In this document: one piece after another, positions 1-5,244 of the stretch
Numbering within the stretch: position 1 is the stretch's first letter
How the letters are laid out: every line of letters begins with the position of its first letter
Source of the DNA: Leptolyngbyaceae cyanobacterium M65_K2018_010
GTDB taxonomy: Bacteria; Cyanobacteriota; Cyanobacteriia; Phormidesmidales; Phormidesmidaceae
NCBI GenBank assembly: GCA_015295885.1
Contig: DVEE01000116.1
Coordinates: 1-10,791 of the forward strand
DNA: 10,791 nucleotides
Reading direction: 5' to 3'
Program-made: the position numbers and the translations under genes
Notes under the pieces: generated by a model
Databases searched by the model: none
Told to the model about the DNA's origin: nothing
Seen by the model: only the letters and a program-made list of their open reading frames with translations

Positions 1-96
1 CGCTAAACCCGACGCTCCAGGGGCCGCCTCTCCATTAGCGGTCACCGGGGGTTGATGGGTCAGGGGTTCTAGGTTCGGTCGCTCGTCGGAGGTCAT
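1..96 (-). CDS. N-terminus of a protein cut by the window edge, possibly DUF3086
   Basis: An ATG at 96-94 on the minus strand opens a frame that stays open for all 32 codons to the window edge. It begins MTSDERPNLEPLTHQPPV and continues with a polar, Pro/Ala/Gly-rich stretch, which looks like a disordered N-terminal tail. It lies 58 nt downstream of the DUF3119 gene on the same strand, so the two may share a transcript. From memory, DUF3119 genes in cyanobacteria often neighbour a DUF3086 gene, whose product has a similar acidic, low-complexity start. The DUF3086 suggestion rests only on that context, because no diagnostic domain lies inside the window. No clear Shine-Dalgarno sequence precedes the ATG. 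Confidence 0.4.
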   Translation of the reverse strand, partial: MTSDERPNLEPLTHQPPVTANGEAAPGASGLA

Positions 97-154
97 GGAA
101 GTTTTCACTGTGGGCCTGTTGCCAGCCTATCAGATGACCGACAAAATCAGCCGG

Positions 155-574
155 TTACGGGGTCTCGACCGGGTTAGGGCAGTGGGTTTCCAGGCAGGTG
201 CGCAACTGGGTGGGGCTAAACAGAATGGGCAGGAAATGTATGCTCTTGATTTCGCGAAAGTAAAACAGAATCGGTACCGGGGCCCAGAAGATCTGCCAGT
301 ATTGCCACTCGGCGTAGGGAAAGTGGCGAATCAGGGTATTGCCTCGGTAAATCTCCAGGGCGGAGTCGGTAAAGTGCAACCGCAGGGTCAGCGCCTGTAC
401 CAGCAGAAACACCCCAAACACCCCTACCACCCCGGCCAGCCAGATTTGTAGAAAAAATAAAGGTAGGGCCAGAGCTACCAGTCCGAGGGGAATGCGGTAG
501 CTGGGCGCCAGTTCAGTCGTGGTCGTCTGCGGGGTAGAGGTTGTCGGGGTTGAGTTCGCAGGGTTTAGGGTCAC
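155..574 (-). CDS. DUF3119 family small membrane protein
   Basis: A 139-residue protein with a Thr/Pro-rich N-terminus (about residues 5-20). A long hydrophobic hairpin follows (about 28-64), readable as two closely spaced membrane helices. The soluble C-terminal part is rich in aromatics, with YAEWQYWQIFWAP near 87-99 and FYFREIKSIHFLPILF near 104-119. That aromatic half after a helical hairpin matches what I recall of the cyanobacterial DUF3119 family, whose function is unknown. The fold resembles a PH-like membrane-anchored domain, which is inference only. The start is a GTG at 574: an in-frame TAG lies upstream and no in-frame ATG intervenes. The gene is divergent from coaX across 78 bp and may be co-transcribed with the partial gene at 1-96. 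Confidence 0.72.
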   Translation of the reverse strand: MTLNPANSTPTTSTPQTTTTELAPSYRIPLGLVALALPLFFLQIWLAGVVGVFGVFLLVQALTLRLHFTDSALEIYRGNTLIRHFPYAEWQYWQIFWAPVPILFYFREIKSIHFLPILFSPTQLRTCLETHCPNPVETP

Positions 575-591
575 CGTTCCACCGTGCCAAG

Positions 592-620
592 TTGGCGCAT
601 TTTTCTAACTAAAGTATAGA
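592..620 (+). promoter_or_regulatory. Candidate coaX promoter
   Basis: TTGGCG (592-597) and TATAGA (615-620) are separated by 17 bp and lie about 33 bp before the coaX ATG. Each box matches the sigma-70 consensus at four of six positions. On the other strand the same AT-rich patch reads TATACT (618-613), a good -10 box for the divergent DUF3119 gene but without a recognisable -35. The positions suit the only space between two divergent genes. The match is moderate. Confidence 0.35.
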
Positions 621-652
621 AGAAGCCCTCGCCCTGGGTAGGACTTACTGGC

Positions 653-1468
653 ATGGATATAGCGCCATCGCAGCTTTGGCTGGGGTTAGTGATTGGCAAT
701 AGCCGTCTGCATTGGGGGGCCTTTGCGGGCGATCGCTGGCTGGGGGGCTGGCACACGTCCCATCTCTGTGAAGATCAAGCTCAAATCCTGATTCGAGGCG
801 GGTTTTTGCCCCCCGCCTGGCTGCAGGTGGGCATCCTGCCCCCCTGGCCAGAGGATCTGGTTGCCCCCGGTCCGATCCCGATTTGGGGGGCATCGGTGGT
901 GCGATCGCAATGGCAAAACCTGGCCGCTTACCCCCAGATCCATCCCATTGAAACCCCCCAGGTGCCCCTGGCCGACACCTACGATGGCTTTGGGGTCGAC
1001 CGGGCCCTGACCCTGGTGGGGGCCGGTTCAACCTATGGATGGCCAGTGCTGGTGGTGGATTGTGGCACCGCCTTGACCTTCACCGCCGGGGTGGCCCAGC
1101 GCCTACTGGGGGGGGCCATCCTACCCGGCCTGAGGTTGCAGTTGCAAGCCCTGCACGACCACACCGATGGGTTACCCCAGGTATCGCTAGACCTGGATGC
1201 CTTGCCCTGCCGCTGGGCCCGCACGACTGCTGCCGCCATGGCTAGCGGTGTACTGTATACCCAACTAGCGGGCCTGCATGATTTTTTGGGGGCCTGGTGG
1301 GCAGCCTATCCAACCGGGGCCGTGGTATTGACGGGCGGCGACAGCGAGGTCCTCGCCGCTCGACTGGTGGCCCTTCACCCGGACTGGGCCGACCGCCTGC
1401 GGGTGGATTTGAACCTGATGTTTTGGGGCCTGCGTCTCTGTCGCCAGGGTGGGGCTAAAGTCCCCTAA
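653..1468 (+). CDS. coaX: Type III pantothenate kinase
   Basis: Phosphorylates pantothenate with ATP, the first step of coenzyme A synthesis, in the cytoplasm. Type III enzymes belong to the ASKHA fold, need a monovalent cation and are not feedback-inhibited by CoA. The 271 residues fit the family. Visible motifs in order are IGNSRLHWG (14-22) at the phosphate-binding loop, YDGFGVDRALTLVGA (110-124) with the probable catalytic Asp116, VVDCGTALTFTAG (134-146), GGAILPGL (153-160) and a C-terminal VLTGGD (225-230). The first motif lacks the Asp of the usual D-x-G-N-T; from memory this variant is normal in cyanobacteria. The ATG start has TAGGA at 639-643, nine bases upstream. The last 14 bases overlap the end of the convergent M48 gene. 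Confidence 0.93.
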   Translation: MDIAPSQLWLGLVIGNSRLHWGAFAGDRWLGGWHTSHLCEDQAQILIRGGFLPPAWLQVGILPPWPEDLVAPGPIPIWGASVVRSQWQNLAAYPQIHPIETPQVPLADTYDGFGVDRALTLVGAGSTYGWPVLVVDCGTALTFTAGVAQRLLGGAILPGLRLQLQALHDHTDGLPQVSLDLDALPCRWARTTAAAMASGVLYTQLAGLHDFLGAWWAAYPTGAVVLTGGDSEVLAARLVALHPDWADRLRVDLNLMFWGLRLCRQGGAKVP

Positions 1469-2309
1469 TGCGGGCCTGGTAGGCGGCGGCATCGGTACCT
1501 ACGCCGGCGTTGGCCGCATAGGTTCCCACGGCATGCAAGCTTTGCAGGTTGTTCACCCGGTTGCCCGGATTAGGGTGGGTACTGAGAAACTCGGGCGGGT
1601 TGCCTCCCCGGCCCTGGAGCTTTTGCATAAAGGTAATGAATCCGGTGGTGTCGTAGCCGGCCCGGCCCAGGTTGTGAAACCCCCGTCGATCCGCATCGTT
1701 TTCGGCTTCGCGGCTATTGGGCAGTTCCAGGGCCAGTTGCACCCCCAGGTTAACCAGGGTGTCTTGGCGGACCCGCAGGGCCCCGGCAATACCACTGGTC
1801 AGAGCCGCCTGCTGCATACGCTGAATCACATGGCGACCGGTAATGTGGCCAATTTCGTGGGCGATCACCCCGGCCAATTCTGCTTCGTTGCTGGCCGCCT
1901 GAATGAGCCCGGTGTTGACGTAGACAAAGCCGCCGGTGGTGGCAAAGGCATTGATGCGATCATCGGCGACCACCTGAAAGGTATAGGGCAGGTTGGGGCG
2001 ATCGCTGGCAACCGCCAGGCGCTGCCCAATTTCGTTAACGTACTGGGTAATGGCTGGGTTACGACTGTAAAGGCGCACCCCACTGGCCTTGAGTTGCTGG
2101 TCAATTTGCCGACCTAGGGCAATCTCATCCTGGTCGGAAAGATTGCTCAGTTGGACGTAGCGAACCCCTTGAAGAATCAGGTCAAAAATGCTGGCGTGGG
2201 AAACCGTCGGCGTCGCTAAGCCCATGCCCAAGGCCAGCACTAGCGCCAGCCCAGCGTAGGCCAGGCGGCGATAGAGCGCCTTCGGCCCAGGAATCCGGGG
2301 AAAAACCAT
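1455..2309 (-). CDS. Secreted M48 family zinc metalloprotease
   Basis: A 284-residue protein with a signal peptide: basic YRR, a hydrophobic core (about residues 17-33) and a likely signal peptidase I site after VSHA (residue 39). This points to the periplasm or thylakoid lumen. The catalytic motif HEIGH is at 151-155, followed by NSREAENDADRRG (198-210), where Glu203 in the ExxAD pattern is the expected third zinc ligand. THPNPGNRV (244-252) is the substrate-binding-side motif seen in this family. The size and architecture resemble the core of BepA/LoiP-type proteases that degrade damaged envelope proteins, but there is no TPR region and no lipobox. The start chosen (ATG 2309) places the signal peptide at the N-terminus. 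An ATG at 2339 (+10 residues) and a TTG at 2369 (+20) are also in frame. The substrate is unknown. Confidence 0.9.
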   Translation of the reverse strand: MVFPRIPGPKALYRRLAYAGLALVLALGMGLATPTVSHASIFDLILQGVRYVQLSNLSDQDEIALGRQIDQQLKASGVRLYSRNPAITQYVNEIGQRLAVASDRPNLPYTFQVVADDRINAFATTGGFVYVNTGLIQAASNEAELAGVIAHEIGHITGRHVIQRMQQAALTSGIAGALRVRQDTLVNLGVQLALELPNSREAENDADRRGFHNLGRAGYDTTGFITFMQKLQGRGGNPPEFLSTHPNPGNRVNNLQSLHAVGTYAANAGVGTDAAAYQARIRGL

Positions 2310-2400
2310 AGTTAAAGCTGTGCTCCCGTCCTTGATCATCAACGGCAGGTTTAGATTAAGGACGCACAAAGTATCCCATAAGTGCCGCCCTATGGTTCAA

Positions 2401-2447
2401 TGGTATCGGCTTCAGGTCTGGATGGCAGACCACCCCTATTGATACTG
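2401..2447 (+). promoter_or_regulatory. Nested hairpin in the DUF4330 leader
   Basis: An outer stem pairs 2401-2407 (TGGTATC) with 2441-2447 (GATACTG), seven pairs including two G-U. Inside it, GGTCTG (2415-2420) pairs perfectly with CAGACC (2426-2431) around a five-base loop. The structure ends directly before CGGAGG (2448-2453), 20 bases ahead of the ATG. CCGC at 2385-2388 could alternatively pair with GCGG at 2447-2450. No T-run follows, so it is not a standard terminator. It could shape translation of DUF4330. Whether it is transcribed is unknown. Confidence 0.35.
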
Positions 2448-2467
2448 CGGAGGCCCCAGGGGCACCC

Positions 2468-3016
2468 ATGGCGATGACACTACTGGACTCGAAAGGACGG
2501 CTCTTTGGCAAGGTCAGCATCCTTGATGTTGGGGCCGGGTTGATTATCTTGATGGTGCTGTTTGGCATCTTTCTCTATCCCGGCACCTCCGGTTCGGTGG
2601 CCCAGGTGGGGGCTACCACCAAACCCGTCGAGGTAGATGTGATGGTGCGGGGGCTGACCTCCTCCGATCCCGCCGGGCTGTTTAACACCATTAAAAACTC
2701 AGAAACGACCAACATCATCATTCGCAACCAGCCCTACGGCCAGGTCAAAATCAAGGATGCCAAAACCTTACCCCGTACCACCGTCGTGCCCCAGCCCGAT
2801 GGCTCCGTTAAGGCCCTGCCTGACCCTCGCCCCGAGCTCAATTACACCATTGATATGCTGATCACCCTGCAGGGAGATGCTCAGATTACTGAGACGGGTC
2901 CCGTGTTTGGCAACAGTAAGGTCAAAGTCGGTACCCCCATCGAGTTGGATGGAGACCTCTATAACTTCAACACCAGCACCGTTGGGGTCAGGGTCCTAGA
3001 AGCGACCCCTAAGTAG
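2468..3016 (+). CDS. DUF4330 domain-containing membrane-anchored protein
   Basis: A 182-residue protein of unknown function. It starts with DSKGRLFGKVSILDVGAG (7-24), the recognisable opening of the DUF4330 family. A single membrane helix follows (about 18-37), then a Gly/Ser linker. The extracytoplasmic remainder is rich in beta-forming segments: VEVDVMVRGL near 54-63, YTIDMLITLQGDAQ near 126-139 and a final GVRVLEA. The topology suggests a short cytoplasmic tail with the domain outside the membrane. The start at 2468 is preceded by AGGGG (2458-2462) at five bases. A second ATG two codons on (2474) is equally in frame, so the exact start is uncertain. The gene is divergent from M48 and lies 80 bp ahead of bioB in the same direction. 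Confidence 0.8.
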   Translation: MAMTLLDSKGRLFGKVSILDVGAGLIILMVLFGIFLYPGTSGSVAQVGATTKPVEVDVMVRGLTSSDPAGLFNTIKNSETTNIIIRNQPYGQVKIKDAKTLPRTTVVPQPDGSVKALPDPRPELNYTIDMLITLQGDAQITETGPVFGNSKVKVGTPIELDGDLYNFNTSTVGVRVLEATPK

Positions 3017-3031
3017 ATCCTTAAGACGCTT

Positions 3032-3049
3032 GGGGTTGAACCTAACCCC
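3032..3049 (+). repeat. Short hairpin between DUF4330 and bioB
   Basis: GGGGTT (3032-3037) and AACCCC (3044-3049) form a perfect six-pair stem with a six-base loop, 16 bp after the DUF4330 stop and 48 bp before bioB. A C-rich stretch follows with no immediate T-run, so it is at best a weak or read-through terminator. It could act as a processing or attenuation element between the two genes. Confidence 0.3.
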
Positions 3050-3096
3050 CGTCGCCCCGTCTGTCCTGTTTTCTGTTTCAGGAACTGCCTGCCCCT

Positions 3097-4134
3097 ATGA
3101 GCATTGCCTCTGTGCCCTCTACTTGCTTCGACTGGTGTGCCCTCGCTGAACAGGCCCTGGCCGGAGAGGTGATTAGCCGAGAGGCGGCCCACCGGGTACT
3201 GGCGGCCCCGGATGGGGAATTACTGGAGCAACTGGCGGCGGCCCATCGAGTGCGGCGGCACTACTGGGGCAATCGGGTTCGCCTGCACTTTTTGCTGAAT
3301 GCCCAAAGTGGGCTCTGTCCGGAGGACTGCCACTACTGTTCCCAGTCTAAAATTTCCACCGCCGCCATCGAAAAATATCCCTTTCTGGCCCAGGAGGATA
3401 TTCTGGCGGCGGCAGAACGGGCCCATAGCCTCAAGGCGGGCACCTTTTGCCTGGTCATTTCTGGGCGATCGCCCTCGGAGCGGGTGTTCAGCCAGGTGCT
3501 AGAGACGGTCCGCCAGGTGAAGGCCCGTTACCCGATGAAGCTCTGCGCCTGCCTGGGATTGCTGGATGAGCAGCAGACTCAGCGGTTGGCCGAGGCCGGA
3601 GTCGATCGGGTTAATCATAACCTCAACACCTCTGCCGCCCACCACGGCGATATCTGCACCACCCATACCTTTGCGGACCGCATGGCCACCCTCAAGGCGG
3701 TGCAGGCGGCGGGCATCACCACCTGCTCCGGCGGCATCTTTGGCATGGGCGAAAGCCACGACGATATTATCGATATGGCTCTCACCCTGCGGCAGTTGCA
3801 GGTCACCAGTGTGCCCCTGAATTTCCTCATTCCCATTCCGGGTACTCCCTTTCAGGGGCGGCAGGAGTTGACCCCCACCCAATGTCTGCGGATTCTTTGC
3901 CTCTATCGGCTGCTGTTGCCCGCCCAGGAAATTCGTATTGCCGGGGGGCGTGAGGTGCAACTGCGACAACTACAACCCCTGGGGCTCTATGCGGCTAACT
4001 CCATCTTTATAGGCGATTACCTGACCACCCCCGGCCAGGCGGCCCAGGCCGACTTTGAGATGATCCGTGATGCCGGCTTCGTCCTGGAAGATGCCGAGGG
4101 CCATGAACTCTTAGCTGGGCCTGGGACCCTCTGA
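3097..4134 (+). CDS. bioB: Biotin synthase (radical SAM)
   Basis: Inserts sulfur into dethiobiotin, the last step of biotin synthesis, using a SAM-cleaving [4Fe-4S] cluster and a sacrificial [2Fe-2S] cluster. The 345 residues match the family. The radical SAM triad is in CPEDCHYCSQS (Cys74, Cys78, Cys81). The [2Fe-2S] ligands are all identifiable by comparison with the Escherichia coli enzyme: Cys118 in GTFCLVISG, Cys150 in MKLCACLG, Cys210 in TTCSGGIFGMGE and Arg280 in IRIAGGRE. NHNLNTS (173-179) and ANSIFIGDYLTTPG near the C-terminus are also conserved. The enzyme should be active. AGGA at 3080-3083 precedes the ATG by 13 bases, a long spacing. No other biotin gene is in the window and no BirA or BioR-type operator was recognised. 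Confidence 0.97.
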   Translation: MSIASVPSTCFDWCALAEQALAGEVISREAAHRVLAAPDGELLEQLAAAHRVRRHYWGNRVRLHFLLNAQSGLCPEDCHYCSQSKISTAAIEKYPFLAQEDILAAAERAHSLKAGTFCLVISGRSPSERVFSQVLETVRQVKARYPMKLCACLGLLDEQQTQRLAEAGVDRVNHNLNTSAAHHGDICTTHTFADRMATLKAVQAAGITTCSGGIFGMGESHDDIIDMALTLRQLQVTSVPLNFLIPIPGTPFQGRQELTPTQCLRILCLYRLLLPAQEIRIAGGREVQLRQLQPLGLYAANSIFIGDYLTTPGQAAQADFEMIRDAGFVLEDAEGHELLAGPGTL

Positions 4135-4150
4135 TCCCCAAGCCGCTGCT

Positions 4151-4242
4151 GGGCACCCCGGCTCCAGGGGGCAGGGCGCCCGACTTCAGGCAGGCTCACC
4201 AGCCATCGGTAGCGTTAGCGCTGAGCCATGAGCTTAATGGCT
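4151..4242. terminator. Inverted repeats between convergent bioB and tetR
   Basis: The space between the bioB and tetR stops holds several stems. GGGC (4151-4154) with GCCC (4178-4181) encloses CCCC (4156-4159) with GGGG (4167-4170). GGCTCA (4193-4198) pairs with TGAGCC (4222-4227). AGCCAT (4224-4229) pairs with ATGGCT (4237-4242), and a second AGCCAT at 4201 could compete for the same partner. The last stem spans the tetR stop codon. None is followed by a T-run on either strand, so termination here would be of a non-canonical kind. Confidence refers to terminator function; the repeats themselves are plain. Confidence 0.25.
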
Positions 4243-4836
4243 GTGCGATCGCGTCACTAGGTCCACCAGGCTATCCACCAGGCGTTCCGGGGCCATGGGC
4301 ATGATCGACTCGCCATGCATGACCCGCTGGGATAGGACAAAAAACACCGTGGCCCCAATCAAAATGCGAGCGGTGGCCTCTGGATCGGCCAGGTGAAGTT
4401 CCGGGTGATCGCTGAGGTAGGCTGTCAGCTGGTCCACCGCTGGCTTGGTCAGATTTTCCACAAAGGCCTGGGCCAAATGGGGAAAGCGACCGGATTCCCC
4501 GGCCACCAGGCGGACAAAGTTTTGATACTCCACATCCTGCATTTCGCCCTCAATGGCATTGCTCACCAGTCGGCGAATCACCGTCTTCGGATCGCCCTGG
4601 AGCGCCTCTCCCCCTGTTACCTGGGCACATCGAGCCTGGGCGACGTACTTAACCAGAGCTTGAAACAGACCTTCCTTATCCTGAAAGTAACTGTAGACCG
4701 TAGGCTTAGAAACGCCGGCCGTGGCGGCTACCCGGTCCATACTGGTGCCCGCATAGCCATAGTGCAGGAACTCTTGCATGGCCCCTTGCAAAATCTGAAC
4801 CGCCTTATCATTCAATACCAACGGCCCCTGGCTCAC
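4234..4836 (-). CDS. TetR/AcrR family transcriptional regulator
   Basis: A 200-residue DNA-binding repressor-type protein. The N-terminal TetR domain is clear: an AxxILQGAMQEFLHYGYAGTS helix (about 12-32), then MDRVAATAGVSKPTVYSYFQDKEGLF (33-58), which is the helix-turn-helix and the conserved YxYFxxKEGLF turn. The C-terminal ligand and dimer part includes FVRLVAGESGRFPHLAQAF. That is common in TetR proteins next to efflux or stress genes, but here no efflux gene is adjacent, so target and ligand are unknown. The start is GTG at 4836, chosen because AGGAGGT (4841-4847, read on the minus strand) sits at ideal spacing, the strongest ribosome site in the window. It may repress itself through the candidate site near 4971. 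The gene is convergent with bioB and divergent from the CHASE2 kinase. Confidence 0.9.
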   Translation of the reverse strand: MSQGPLVLNDKAVQILQGAMQEFLHYGYAGTSMDRVAATAGVSKPTVYSYFQDKEGLFQALVKYVAQARCAQVTGGEALQGDPKTVIRRLVSNAIEGEMQDVEYQNFVRLVAGESGRFPHLAQAFVENLTKPAVDQLTAYLSDHPELHLADPEATARILIGATVFFVLSQRVMHGESIMPMAPERLVDSLVDLVTRSHSH

Positions 4837-5244
4837 CCCTACCTCCTACCCAACTCCCGCATGCCCCAGCCCCAACCTCAACCCAGCGACGCGCAGTTCC
4901 CCGGCGGCTCTCTGGGTTTACCCTTAGGGCCTGAGGTCATACCCTATTTTGGCCACATATTTTACCGAACCGTTTAGTTTTCTTGAAAAAACAGCCGGAT
5001 CGTGGGGGGGAGAACCCTGGTTGCACCAAAATAGAATAGCTCTAGTACCTTGCGGCGGAAATGGGGCTACTATTTTGTGGCTGAAAAGTCTTAGTAAAAG
5101 GGGATTTCCTTTCTGCCTGCTGCGCACGGGCTAAAGCCCTACATCCTTCTGACTATGGTTGCTACCCCCCTGGGAACGTCCCCCACAACGCCCCTACACT
5201 GCTCTAGAGTAGGCTGGAATGGCCTCCCTTTCACCCGCTGACCT
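4837..5244. other. 408-bp gene-free region between tetR and the CHASE2 kinase
   Basis: A divergent intergenic region with no credible gene. It contains an AT-rich island (about 4940-4990) and a candidate TetR operator at 4964-4978. A -10-like TAGAAT lies at 5032-5037 with no good -35; it could start a long leader for the kinase. GGGC-TAAA-GCCC (5128-5139) is a small palindromic hairpin of a kind that, from memory, recurs between cyanobacterial genes. The kinase start at 5245 has no visible Shine-Dalgarno sequence. The two small open frames here (4949-5134 plus, 4924-5127 minus) show no start signal or family likeness. Confidence 0.6.
4959..4981 (-). promoter_or_regulatory. Candidate tetR promoter and operator
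   Basis: An imperfect 15-bp palindrome is centred at 4971: left arm ACCGAAC (4964-4970), right arm GTTTAGT (4972-4978). The arms agree at five of seven positions once one is reverse-complemented. Read towards tetR, TAAAAT (4964-4959) is a five-of-six -10 box directly beside it. An operator here would block its own promoter, the common TetR layout. The transcript would carry a leader of roughly 115 bases. The palindrome is weak, and the link to this TetR protein is inferred from position only. Confidence 0.28.

Noticed and set aside
1449..2117. 222-codon open frame on the plus strand antisense to the M48 gene
   Set aside because: The minus strand encodes an unmistakable HEIGH protease with signal peptide. 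The antisense frame is a by-product of high GC content and has no recognisable domain.
2384..2453. tRNA-like look: a GGTTCAATGGTA segment like a D-arm, followed by a hairpin readable as a 5-bp stem with a 7-base loop
   Set aside because: There is no T-arm (GGTTCRANNCC) after the hairpin, the loop lacks U33, and no 7-bp acceptor closes the structure.
3499..3969. 156-codon minus-strand frame inside bioB
   Set aside because: It lies wholly within bioB, where all the cluster ligands are conserved in the sense frame. It has no family resemblance or start signal.
4924..5127. Small minus-strand frame upstream of tetR
   Set aside because: No ribosome site or family likeness, and it spans the AT-rich candidate promoter. 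It is more likely noncoding leader or upstream DNA.
4949..5134. Small plus-strand frame (TTG start) in the tetR-kinase gap
   Set aside because: It has a poor start, no Shine-Dalgarno sequence, and a composition unlike a conserved small protein. It lies over the candidate promoter region.
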